Positions 44,146-51,687 of a stretch of DNA of 64,000 nucleotides are shown piece by piece; the stretch's first letter is position 1; each line of letters starts with the position of its first letter. Below the pieces are notes generated by a model that worked only from the letters and a program-made list of their open reading frames with translations, did no database searches and was not told where the DNA came from. This DNA is from Dyadobacter pollutisoli (GTDB lineage: Bacteria > Bacteroidota > Bacteroidia > Cytophagales > Spirosomataceae), in contig NZ_CP112998.1 of NCBI RefSeq assembly GCF_026625565.1, positions 7,352,501 through 7,416,500 of the forward strand, read 5' to 3'. The translations under genes and the position numbers were made by a program.

Positions 44146-44622
44146 TTACTTCACCTTTTCTTTGAGCAGGTCAATTTCTCCCTGCATGTAATCAAATCTG
44201 GTATCCACCCGGTCAAAACGATTCATCATGGCTTCAAAGAGGTTGTCAATACCTTCTTTGGTTGACATTGTGTCTTTGATATCTTCAATGTCAGTTGAAT
44301 TTTTTCGGACTACCTGGGTTAACATAGCCATGCTTTCTTCCAGGGTACTTTGCCTGTCATTCAGCTGAAATTGATTTTTAGCCAGTTCGCGCATAGCGTC
44401 TTCCAACGATCCCACGTTTTGCTGTAACGATCCCACGTTTTGTTGTAATGATCCCACGTTTTGTTGTAATGATCCCATCTGTCCTCTGAGCAATTCCATA
44501 GCCCCCGAGAGTGAGTCTATTTTTCCGTCTAGCCTGTGCTGACCGTCATCTAATCGGTCGAAGCGGATGAGTGATTCGGCCATTAGTTCTTCAAGATTTC
44601 CAATCCTTTCCCTGTCTTTCAT
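44146..44622 (-). CDS. Coiled-coil protein with tandem heptad repeats
   Basis: 158 residues, very polar, no signal peptide or membrane segment. The central part carries GSLQQNV repeated three times in a row (about residues 51-71) followed by GSLED, framed by other heptad-like stretches (IDSLSGAMELLRGQM, MNRFDRVDTRFDYMQGEI). It should form a long coiled coil, perhaps a trimer. Several Bacteroidota proteins of this size and look exist without a function. The DNA beneath the repeats is a 21-bp tandem array that could change length by slippage. Confidence 0.65.
   Translation of the reverse strand: MKDRERIGNLEELMAESLIRFDRLDDGQHRLDGKIDSLSGAMELLRGQMGSLQQNVGSLQQNVGSLQQNVGSLEDAMRELAKNQFQLNDRQSTLEESMAMLTQVVRKNSTDIEDIKDTMSTKEGIDNLFEAMMNRFDRVDTRFDYMQGEIDLLKEKVK
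44408..44477. repeat. 21-bp tandem repeat, three copies plus a partial
   Basis: Units at 44408-44428, 44429-44449 and 44450-44470, each beginning GATCCCACGTTTTG, with a partial fourth unit from 44471. Copies two and three are identical and copy one differs at two bases. Each unit codes for one GSLQQNV heptad, so length changes keep the frame. Confidence 0.9.
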
Positions 44623-44639
44623 TGCATAATGTGGTTAAA

Positions 44640-44647
44640 CAAATATA
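44640..44647 (-). promoter_or_regulatory. Candidate -7 promoter element (TATATTTG on minus strand)
   Basis: Exact TAnnTTTG match, 18 bp upstream of the coiled-coil gene's ATG at 44622. Confidence 0.4.
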
Positions 44648-44773
44648 ATAAAACTTTCTATAGCTATACGGCGGGATTGGTTGCAGGTCACAATTGAGAG
44701 GTAGCTTTTATTTTCGGTTTCAAAAATTCACACACTTTAACGATATCTTAATCCGACGAGGTTTAAAAAGGTT

Positions 44774-44781
44774 TATGTTTG
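44774..44781 (+). promoter_or_regulatory. Candidate -7 promoter element for dps (TATGTTTG)
   Basis: Exact TAnnTTTG match about 95 bp upstream of the dps ATG at 44877. No clear -33 element. Confidence 0.35.
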
Positions 44782-44876
44782 ATTTATAGTAGCCAAGAGC
44801 AACCTTTTTGCTCCAAAGATTGGTTACGTATAGAGCTAGTACTATATTAACAATACCATCCCAATTACTCATCAAT

Positions 44877-45347
44877 ATGAAAACAAACATCGGAATTTCG
44901 GACAGTAATACGCAGGCTGTCGCTTTTCAGCTGAACAAGTTGCTGGCCAATGAATTTGTGCTTTATACCAAAACCCGCAATTACCATTGGAACATCGGCG
45001 GGATGAATTTTTTCGAACTTCACAAGTTGTTTGAAGGACAATACGAGCAACTGCAGGAGATTATGGACGAAATCGCAGAGCGTATCAGAGCCATAGGTCA
45101 CTATTCGGAAGCCCGGTTGGTGGATATTCTAAAATTGACAGACCTGCTGGAGCCTGAGTACACCAATGATGAAAAAACTCAGTTGAAAAACCTCCTGGAT
45201 GATCACGAAACGATTATCAGAATATTGCGTACAGAGATCACCGAGTTCGCAGATACCTATAAAGACCTGGGATCGAGCGACTATGTGACTGGCTTACTGC
45301 GTACCCACGAGAAAATGGCATGGATGTTGCGCGCGTTTCTGAAGTAA
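44877..45347 (+). CDS. dps: Dps-family ferritin-like DNA-binding protein
   Basis: 156 residues from ATG 44877, the usual Dps length; the frame is open 23 codons further up but without similarity. Four-helix bundle with the inter-subunit ferroxidase residues in YHWNIGGMNFFELHKLF and QEIMDEIAERIRAIG. It oxidises ferrous iron with peroxide, stores it, and protects DNA in stress or stationary phase as a dodecamer. The N terminus is short with few Lys, so DNA binding by a tail is not evident. A strong bidirectional terminator follows. Confidence 0.93.
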   Translation: MKTNIGISDSNTQAVAFQLNKLLANEFVLYTKTRNYHWNIGGMNFFELHKLFEGQYEQLQEIMDEIAERIRAIGHYSEARLVDILKLTDLLEPEYTNDEKTQLKNLLDDHETIIRILRTEITEFADTYKDLGSSDYVTGLLRTHEKMAWMLRAFLK

Positions 45348-45357
45348 TGTGATCGAT

Positions 45358-45403
45358 AATAAGAAAGCCGGACAAATCGCGAGATTCGTCCGGCTTTCTT
45401 ATT
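45358..45403. terminator. Bidirectional terminator between dps and the anti-sigma gene
   Basis: A 16-bp perfect stem (45358-45373 with 45388-45403), then one mismatch, four more pairs and a GCGA (GNRA) tetraloop. A/T tracts at both ends let it serve the two convergent genes. Confidence 0.9.
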
Positions 45404-45416
45404 GTTAAATTATTTG

Positions 45417-45875
45417 CTATTTGAGTTGCTGCTGCTGAATTTCCTGTTTGAGACGGAGAAGCTCTTCTTGCTGGCTTGCGGATTTGAAATAAAGATATAA
45501 TCCGGCAATCAGGAAGATCTTGGAAAGGACAAATACGGCAATAAAAGCGGGGCGCCAATACTTGTGGACCTTAATGTGCGTATCATTGACCTCAACTTCT
45601 AAAAACCGCTTCGGGTCATCCTGAACAGTTTTGTTGAAATTATGCTTTTGTTTCCTTTCCGTCCTTAACTGAATGATTTCTCTAATAGCAACCGGTGGCG
45701 TGACAGATTCCTTGTTAAAGTAGCTCCTGATACTGTCTTCCAGATCCACAAGATGTGCAGAAATGTCCTGGTCGTATTCAGCCAGCTGCTTCACCTGCTC
45801 CTGCTCCTCGCTGCTGGCAAACCCCAGGGCATACGACTCCAAAATTCCACTTTGTATAAAATCCTGCTTGTTCAC
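45417..45875 (-). CDS. Anti-sigma-factor-like single-pass membrane protein (short form)
   Basis: 152 residues, starting GTG at 45875 inside a GTGA overlap with the sigma-like gene, so the two are translationally coupled. The N-terminal segment IQSGILESYALGFASSEEQEQV resembles the cytoplasmic start of RskA/anti-sigma-K proteins. A transmembrane helix lies near 112-132 (AFIAVFVLSKIFLIAGLYLYF). Only about 20 residues follow, a Gln-rich coiled coil (EELLRLKQEIQQQQL), so the usual large periplasmic sensor domain is absent. It should bind its sigma partner at the membrane; what releases it is unclear. Confidence 0.65.
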   Translation of the reverse strand: MNKQDFIQSGILESYALGFASSEEQEQVKQLAEYDQDISAHLVDLEDSIRSYFNKESVTPPVAIREIIQLRTERKQKHNFNKTVQDDPKRFLEVEVNDTHIKVHKYWRPAFIAVFVLSKIFLIAGLYLYFKSASQQEELLRLKQEIQQQQLK

Positions 45876-46345
45876 TGGGTGTTCAGATTAGCGTTGCGAT
45901 AAGATTTAAAAAACTCATGAAAAGAACGAAGAACTTCTGATTTGGATATATTCAACTTTCGGGCAACTTCCTCCGGCGTGAAGCCCTGCCTGAAAGCCAG
46001 ATCGAAAATCGCTTGTGGTGAAGCGTCTGAGTTGTGTATAAAATCATCTCCCACGGGTGCTATGGCCATTAATTTGCGTTTTGCTTCCACAGCCTTTGCC
46101 CTCGCCAGCTTGATCACGCAAACGGCAAAAGTGAATGGGTAACTATTGCAAGACAGTAATTGAGGCGATGAAAAAACACTTACCAATACTTCCTGGGCTA
46201 AATGTGGTTGCGGTATGATCTGTAAAATAATGCCATAAGCCATTGCTCCATACTGATCATATACTTCAAGAGAGGTGAGGGTGTTATTTGTCTTAGTAAG
46301 GGGTTGGCGGTCAACTCCACTGTTAATTCGTTCCAATTCATTCAT
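45872..46345 (-). CDS. Divergent ECF sigma-factor-like protein
   Basis: 157 residues. YDQYGAMAYGIILQIIPQPHLAQEVLVSVF near 30-60 (quoted here as a position guide: YDQYGAMAYG then LAQEVLVSVF) follows the pattern of sigma region 2.1-2.2. FAVCVIKLARAKAVEAKRKL lies where 2.3-2.4 should be, with few of the usual acidic and aromatic residues. GFTPEEVARKLNISKSEVL near 125 is a region-4-like helix-turn-helix. Against a normal ECF factor it is short and weakly conserved. Coupling to an anti-sigma-like gene supports a regulatory role. It may be a true sigma factor with altered promoter choice or a decoy. Confidence 0.6.
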   Translation of the reverse strand: MNELERINSGVDRQPLTKTNNTLTSLEVYDQYGAMAYGIILQIIPQPHLAQEVLVSVFSSPQLLSCNSYPFTFAVCVIKLARAKAVEAKRKLMAIAPVGDDFIHNSDASPQAIFDLAFRQGFTPEEVARKLNISKSEVLRSFHEFFKSYRNANLNTQ

Positions 46346-46581
46346 ACACTACCATTAATTAAAACAAAATTTTCAGGGTCAGGATGTGGTCGGAAAAGCT
46401 GTTGATTATTTCAAAACATAGAAATTCTTTCCGGTTGCGGTGTGAGTTGTTGTGGTAAATTTAATAGAATAACCTTAAAAATTGCCATTTACTCGGAAAA
46501 ATTGCTGCTATGAACCTCCTTCCCTTGCATAATGCGTCCTGATTAGTCTCAAAGCATTTTTTCACCTATGAAGGTATTGCT

Positions 46582-46589
46582 TAACTTTG
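46582..46589 (+). promoter_or_regulatory. Candidate -7 promoter element (TAACTTTG) almost touching the start codon
   Basis: Exact TAnnTTTG match ending four bases before the HAD phosphatase ATG at 46594. Transcription would then begin at or within a few bases of the start codon, giving a leaderless or nearly leaderless message. Confidence 0.45.
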
Positions 46590-46593
46590 GCGC

Positions 46594-47250
46594 ATGAAAG
46601 AAAAAATTGCAGTAATTTTTGACATGGATGGTGTTATTTGTCACACCAATCCCTTCCATTCCAAGGCCTTTCGTGCGTTTTTTTCAAAGCGTGACCTGGC
46701 TCCTACTGACGAAGAATTTGCGCAGCATATGTATGGAAAAAGCAATAGCTACATACTCAGTCATTTTTTGAAACGGGTGATTGAAGGCGAGGAGCTCTTG
46801 CAAATGGAAGACGAAAAGGAGAGCTTATTCCGGCAGATCTACGAACCTTACATTGATCCTATCTCGGGAATCGTTGAATTCATGCAAGATTTAAAAGCCA
46901 ATGGAGTAGATCTGGGCGTAGCAACATCGGCTCCCCGGGCTAATCTTGAACTGATATTGAGCAAAGTGCTCATCAGGCCTATTCTGGGATCGATCCTGGC
47001 CAGTGAAAATGTAAAGAAACACAAGCCTGATCCGGAAGTATACCTCACTTCTGCCCAAAATCTGGGGGTAATGCCGGACCAATGCGTGGTTTTTGAAGAC
47101 TCTTTCTCGGGAGTATCGGCTGCATTGAATGCCGGAATGCGAGTAGTAGGCGTCCTTAGCTCACATACCATTGAAGAACTACCTCCCTGCAATCTGTACA
47201 TTGAAAATTACAGGGAGATGTCTTTCGAGAAAATAAAAGATTTGTTCTGA
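46594..47250 (+). CDS. HAD-superfamily phosphatase, beta-phosphoglucomutase-like
   Basis: 218 residues. Motif I FDMDGVICHT holds the nucleophile Asp10 and general-acid Asp12. Motif II is VATSAPRAN near 110, motif III KKHKPDPEVYL near 145, and motif IV FEDSFSGVSAALNAGM near 167-182. The cap is the small helical type of subfamily I (phosphoglycolate phosphatase/beta-phosphoglucomutase). It probably dephosphorylates or isomerises a small sugar phosphate. Cytoplasmic. It ends 5 bp from the convergent gene. Confidence 0.9.
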   Translation: MKEKIAVIFDMDGVICHTNPFHSKAFRAFFSKRDLAPTDEEFAQHMYGKSNSYILSHFLKRVIEGEELLQMEDEKESLFRQIYEPYIDPISGIVEFMQDLKANGVDLGVATSAPRANLELILSKVLIRPILGSILASENVKKHKPDPEVYLTSAQNLGVMPDQCVVFEDSFSGVSAALNAGMRVVGVLSSHTIEELPPCNLYIENYREMSFEKIKDLF

Positions 47251-47255
47251 GGTAA

Positions 47256-48911
47256 TTATAGCGTGGTCGGGTCGGTAACTTTCACATCAAAAACACCTGT
47301 CAGCACTTTCTCATTACGTTTTACTTGCAGGAAGATCCGGTAGCGGCCATCTTTGGGGAATGAGTAGGGGAATGAAATTCGGTTTCCGTGCTCCATACCC
47401 ATTACTCCCGCCGCATTTGTTTCATACATTCCCATTTCGGTCATCAGGAATTGCTCCCTTTCCAGTACCGGCATCGCGTTCAGGCGGGCAAGGTGTTTAT
47501 CGACACTGTCCCTGAAAATAGCGGGGGCGGGTCGTTTTGCAATTTTTGACGTGTCCGAAATTCGGTTTTTGAATGTTTGTTCCGCGGCCATAGCGAAGGT
47601 ACCGGTCGGGTGCAGGTGAATGTATACCGAACCGTCGGAACGCACCACCGCGACGTGCCCTGTCATACCCAGGTATGGTTCAGGAATGCATGGGGTTCCG
47701 TCCGGATTGAAAATTTCGAAGTTGAGTAAATAGGGCTTTCCCGCTTCGAGCGGACGATCCGGTTTGCCTTCCCATACCGCGTATGAACCGTCCTTGAAAA
47801 CTGTTTTCGTGCCTGGTTTTCCGCAAATGACCACATTCTCGTCCAATGGCACTTCGCCGGGCGAGTCTATCGGGTCGGTAACAACATAAGTATCTTCATA
47901 GGCGGTGACTTTCAGATTCTCCGATTTTAGATTTTGCGCAGGAATTTCCAGCGTATCGACAATGGTTTCGGCGAAGCCTGAATGTTGAACAATATCAGAG
48001 TAAACAATGTATCGGCCGGCTGGTAACTTAGGCAGGTAGGCCTCAAATGTGAGGCTGTCCTTTCGTTCGGGGTGAATGTGGGCAAATGCGTCCAGCCCCG
48101 GCATACGTACCAGAAATGTGTGCATGATCTTTCCGTGATCCGGAATCAAGAGGCTTAGCATACTACCTTTTCGCTGCTTCCGCCAGCTGGTAGTATCGAT
48201 CTTTAATTGAAATTTATATTGATTGTCGTCTTTTAAAATCGCTGCATTGCCTTTCATTGGTTTGTAAAGCCATTCTTTATATTCCGACGCCCAGCTATCC
48301 CACCAGCTGCTTCCTCCATACAAAATCAATGAGCACGCCACGGTTGCAATGCCCATGTTCATCCATTTTTTTCGTTTTTGCCGGGGAGTAAGTACTTCGC
48401 CGGGTTTCAGGATTCCGTCGCTCACACTTGCGCCGATCGTTGTGATCATGAGTAGAAAAAGCAGTATTCCTAATATGCTAAGTCCGATACCTAGTTCCTT
48501 TGGCATAACCCTTTCGGCAGTGGAGACGGCGACAATAGGGATTATCAGCTCGCCTTTCCCTTTATCACCTTCAATTTGTATCTGTGCACTGGAAGAACCC
48601 CATTCCATTAACCAGACAAAACCTTTGAACTGACCTGGCTGGCCTGGTACTGGTATAAGTTCGTCGGGAGTAGGTGCGCCTTTGTCCCCGGAATAAAAAT
48701 AAATGGGCCTTGCCACGATCTTCCTGGCATCACCGCTTTCAATAAAAACGGTAATCTGAGCTGTTCCGGGAATTACGTCGGGTGGCTGTACGCTCACCAT
48801 GACCTTATAGGGCCCGGCCTGTCCCTGCATCTGAACGCCAGAACTTCCTATGTGCGCCTGCGCGATCTTTCCGACCAGCGTCAGCAGCAGTATCAATAAC
48901 AGTTTTTTCAT
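47256..48911 (-). CDS. Exported membrane-anchored protein with YtkA-like domain and HxHP motifs
   Basis: 551 residues from ATG 48911, fixed by a 4-bp ATGA overlap with the upstream gene. Signal peptide ends at AQA, leaving His as the first mature residue (HIGSSGVQM). A beta-sandwich with a YtkA-like look follows (about 20-145), then one membrane helix (about 150-175) and probably a second near 195. The C-terminal half holds two similar beta domains marked AFAHIHPE and VYIHLHPTG, with HGKIMHTF and MGMEHGN nearby. His and Met enrichment suggests copper or other metal binding outside the membrane; this is inference. No assigned function. Confidence 0.65.
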   Translation of the reverse strand: MKKLLLILLLTLVGKIAQAHIGSSGVQMQGQAGPYKVMVSVQPPDVIPGTAQITVFIESGDARKIVARPIYFYSGDKGAPTPDELIPVPGQPGQFKGFVWLMEWGSSSAQIQIEGDKGKGELIIPIVAVSTAERVMPKELGIGLSILGILLFLLMITTIGASVSDGILKPGEVLTPRQKRKKWMNMGIATVACSLILYGGSSWWDSWASEYKEWLYKPMKGNAAILKDDNQYKFQLKIDTTSWRKQRKGSMLSLLIPDHGKIMHTFLVRMPGLDAFAHIHPERKDSLTFEAYLPKLPAGRYIVYSDIVQHSGFAETIVDTLEIPAQNLKSENLKVTAYEDTYVVTDPIDSPGEVPLDENVVICGKPGTKTVFKDGSYAVWEGKPDRPLEAGKPYLLNFEIFNPDGTPCIPEPYLGMTGHVAVVRSDGSVYIHLHPTGTFAMAAEQTFKNRISDTSKIAKRPAPAIFRDSVDKHLARLNAMPVLEREQFLMTEMGMYETNAAGVMGMEHGNRISFPYSFPKDGRYRIFLQVKRNEKVLTGVFDVKVTDPTTL

Positions 48912-50128
48912 CGTTGAATTTTGTGCATCCAGTTGCCCCAGGCCAGGCCAATCCGGGTTGAAACTAATGTGGCCAGCAGTGCGATACCCAATCCTTTTAG
49001 CAGGACAGGTATGCTTTCTACCATCCACGGGCCGAATTTATAGCGATATTCCCAGTCGGGATTATTGCCGAAATACCAGTAGTGGCTGCCAAAGAACCAA
49101 TTACGGGCGTATGGGGATTCCATTAGAAAACCGCCGAAAAACCATTGGACAACAAAGAAGACAATCAGAAAGGATGCGGCTAGTATTGGCGTCATTTGCC
49201 AGTCGTTCAAATGCCCGAAGCGATGACGAATGTAATCTACGGCAATTGCCGGAATGATAAGTAGTAGTGGAAACTGAAAGCCCTGATAATGGTCAATGTG
49301 GTTCAGGATCGGCCCTAATTTCGGTTCGGCGGGAAAGAGTGGAATAATCCAGAGTGTGGTGAGCATGAGCACCGTGTAAACTCCTGCTACTGCTGTGGTC
49401 GCCCATTTGTGTGACACTGCTTTGCCTACCGACATTAACAGTATTGGAAAAGCAGCGCCCGCGAATATGTAATAACTGGAACGGTGAACGCGCATACGTC
49501 CGAGTTCTTCCGATATTAATGTATACCAAATGGTCAGCAGGAAACCGGCAGACAATGCAAACAGCCAGAAGAGTGTTTTGTCGAGCGTTTTCTTTTTAAT
49601 GTAATTAAGGCCTTCGAAAGCACGGATCTGGTTTTTGATAGCCACGACACAGATCATAGCTCCGAACTGGATTCCTATAATTCCGAGGATCAGCACGGTA
49701 TGGGGAGGTGAAAGAATGGTCACGTCCAGTCCGTAAGTACTGTGCCACCAGTCGTCGAAAGGGGCAGACGTAAGCATAGACAATGCGCCCCATACACAGA
49801 ATAACGAACCTAATGAGCTGTAAAAGAAGCCCCAGATCTTAACGCTCCGGCTTTTTTCAAGTGAATTTCCCCAAAACGTTTTACGCAAAATCTCAAAACC
49901 TGAAAAAAGCCCTGCTACGACTGCGCCGAGATAAATTACCAAATGCGGTGGAGACAGCAAGCCGTCACGGCCAATGCTCATGTGCCAGCAAATATCCCAG
50001 ATAAGCCCGGTGATCACGCAAAAGGAGGCGAAAACCGTAGCAAATATATAGACCGGAATACCCGGGTTGCCTTGTAACGGCAGTACACGTCCGCTGATCG
50101 GCGGTGGAGGGCCTATTGTCGTTTCCAT
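48908..50128 (-). CDS. Polytopic membrane protein with duplicated D-x2-WH-x3-G-x-D / LSPPH motif
   Basis: 406 residues with roughly eight to ten membrane helices. Two related segments stand out: DICWHMSIGRDGLLSPPH (45-62) and DDWWHSTYGLDVTILSPPH (125-143). Both keep Asp, Trp-His, Gly, Asp and Ser-Pro-Pro-His, each followed by a hydrophobic helix ending LG. Other conserved-looking residues are HRSSYYIFAGAAFP and HIDHYQGFQFP. The pattern points to an internal duplication and to buried His/Asp that could bind metal or heme, or carry protons. I do not recognise a named family. Translationally coupled (ATGA) to the HxHP protein downstream, so the two should form one complex. Confidence 0.65.
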   Translation of the reverse strand: METTIGPPPPISGRVLPLQGNPGIPVYIFATVFASFCVITGLIWDICWHMSIGRDGLLSPPHLVIYLGAVVAGLFSGFEILRKTFWGNSLEKSRSVKIWGFFYSSLGSLFCVWGALSMLTSAPFDDWWHSTYGLDVTILSPPHTVLILGIIGIQFGAMICVVAIKNQIRAFEGLNYIKKKTLDKTLFWLFALSAGFLLTIWYTLISEELGRMRVHRSSYYIFAGAAFPILLMSVGKAVSHKWATTAVAGVYTVLMLTTLWIIPLFPAEPKLGPILNHIDHYQGFQFPLLLIIPAIAVDYIRHRFGHLNDWQMTPILAASFLIVFFVVQWFFGGFLMESPYARNWFFGSHYWYFGNNPDWEYRYKFGPWMVESIPVLLKGLGIALLATLVSTRIGLAWGNWMHKIQR

Positions 50129-50260
50129 TATGTTGAGAAAGGATTAATATATTAATATACTGCCGATACTTCAAATCAGACAATCAATGTAAGCAAAACC
50201 CTTACGATGTATACTTGAAAATCTTTAAATGCGGCGATCCAGCCAATTTTTCCGGAGAAA

Positions 50261-50893
50261 TTAGAGCTGTGAAAACGGGCGCATTGCTTTTACGAACCTG
50301 CCTTTGAAATAGGTAGAGAACAAATTGTCTTCCCTGACCCCGCGGGATGTGGAAGCGTGAATGAAGATAATTTCCTGCTGACTTCTCACGTCGGTTACAA
50401 TTCCCGCATGCGAAACATATCCCTCCTTGCCAGCCTCGGGGACAAAAAACAGCCAGTCACCGGCGCGGATGTCTTCCAGCTTGCTTATCTCTTGGCCATA
50501 TTCCGACTGCTGCCACGAAATACGGGGGACTTTGACGCCAATTTCGGAGTACACCGAGCAAATTAGCCCAGAGCAATCGATCCCGTTTTTGTCATTTCCT
50601 CCCGAGCGGTAGGGTGTGCCTGTATAAGTACGTGCGACCTGTATAACCTCAGGGATTTCCGAAGTAGTGGAATTTCCTGGTCTTGAATAGGTTGGTTTTG
50701 CAGCATGAGTCGCTTTCCGGGAAGGTGTTCTGGCCGGAGGGCGTTTTGCCGTTGTGGTGTTTCGCCTGCCCGAAGAGCGAGAGACGGAAGGTCTTTCCGG
50801 TGCTTTGCGGAACACTTCACAGGAAGACATCAGAATGGATAACGTAAGAGCGCAAATGATTTGAAAAAAGGGAATGGAAATTTGCTTCTTCAT
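50261..50893 (-). CDS. NlpC/P60 (C40) peptidoglycan endopeptidase lipoprotein
   Basis: 210 residues from ATG 50893. Signal with lipobox MSSC near residue 24, then a Ser/Arg/Pro/Thr-rich spacer to about 85 that can span the periplasm. The catalytic domain has Cys in GIDCSGLICSVY, His in YVSHAGIV and the third polar residue in IFIHAST. It should cut the D-Glu-diamino-acid bond in the cell-wall stem peptide, as Spr/MepS-like enzymes do. Divergent from the FAH-family gene, with promoter-like elements facing both ways. Confidence 0.92.
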   Translation of the reverse strand: MKKQISIPFFQIICALTLSILMSSCEVFRKAPERPSVSRSSGRRNTTTAKRPPARTPSRKATHAAKPTYSRPGNSTTSEIPEVIQVARTYTGTPYRSGGNDKNGIDCSGLICSVYSEIGVKVPRISWQQSEYGQEISKLEDIRAGDWLFFVPEAGKEGYVSHAGIVTDVRSQQEIIFIHASTSRGVREDNLFSTYFKGRFVKAMRPFSQL

Positions 50894-50926
50894 GCGTAAG
50901 CTTTCTGTTGATAACGATATTTGCTT

Positions 50927-50934
50927 CAAAAATA
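50927..50934 (-). promoter_or_regulatory. Candidate -7 promoter element (TATTTTTG on minus strand)
   Basis: Exact TAnnTTTG match 34 bp upstream of the C40 peptidase start at 50893. Confidence 0.4.
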
Positions 50935-50986
50935 GTAAGAAAATCTTCCGTAGTTTTGTCCCCGACTTTCATCCTGTTTAAAATCT

Positions 50987-50994
50987 TATTTTTG
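50987..50994 (+). promoter_or_regulatory. Candidate -7 promoter element (TATTTTTG)
   Basis: Exact TAnnTTTG match ending six bases before the FAH-family ATG at 51001, so the message would have almost no leader. Confidence 0.45.
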
Positions 50995-51000
50995 CTTCGA

Positions 51001-51612
51001 ATGAAAATTATTTGTGTAGGCCGGAATTATACTGAGCACATTGCTGAACTGAACAACGAAAAACCAGACGCACCAGTTATATTTTTGAAGCCGGAAACGG
51101 CACAGATCCGTGCAGGAGAACCGTTTTTTTATCCGGATTTTTCCAAAGACATTCACCACGAAGTAGAGCTGGTCGTCAAGATCAACAGGGTAGGGAAGAA
51201 CATTGAAGAGCGGTTTGCACATAAGTATTATTCTGAGATCGGGGTTGGTATTGACTTCACTGCCCGCGATTTGCAGTCGGAATTAAAGAGCAAAGGCTTG
51301 CCCTGGGAATTGGCGAAAGCTTTTAACGGTTCTGCGCCAGTATCCGAATTTGTCCCGATATCCGATTTTGAGGACATTCAAAATATCAATTTCAGCCTGG
51401 ACGTGAATGATGAAACGCGCCAGAGCGGGAATTCTTCCATGATGCTGTACCGCATCAACTACCTGATTTCATTTGTTTCCAAATATTTCATGCTTAAAAA
51501 AGGTGACCTGATATTCACCGGTACTCCCAAAGGTGTTTCCTCCGTAAAGATCGGGGATAAGCTTACGGCGTCCATTGAAGGCAAGAAGATGCTGGAATTA
51601 TTCGTTAGGTAA
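51001..51612 (+). CDS. Fumarylacetoacetate-hydrolase-family protein (acylpyruvase-like)
   Basis: 203 residues from ATG 51001; the frame is open to 50908 but that part covers the promoter region. Starts MKIICVGRNYTEHIAELNN, as FAHD1-type proteins do. Metal-binding Glu residues are in HHEVELVVKI near 60, and the next ligand Asp lies in GIDFTARDLQSELKSKGLPW near 85-104. IFTGTPKGVSSVKIGD closes the fold. FAHD1 relatives hydrolyse acylpyruvates or decarboxylate oxaloacetate. Cytoplasmic, probably dimeric. Confidence 0.92.
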   Translation: MKIICVGRNYTEHIAELNNEKPDAPVIFLKPETAQIRAGEPFFYPDFSKDIHHEVELVVKINRVGKNIEERFAHKYYSEIGVGIDFTARDLQSELKSKGLPWELAKAFNGSAPVSEFVPISDFEDIQNINFSLDVNDETRQSGNSSMMLYRINYLISFVSKYFMLKKGDLIFTGTPKGVSSVKIGDKLTASIEGKKMLELFVR

Positions 51613-51670
51613 ACCGTACGCAACCGTACGCCTCATTCGCCGGTCAGGTCCCGCCAGGCAGGTCCGGCCC
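51612..51670. repeat. GC-rich spacer with short direct repeats
   Basis: Contains ACCGTACGC twice in tandem (about 51613-51631) and CAGGTCC twice (about 51644-51664). It is clearly richer in G+C than other spacers here and might be a piece of a dispersed repeat. Confidence 0.4.
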
Positions 51671-51687
51671 ATTCATACACTTCTTTC

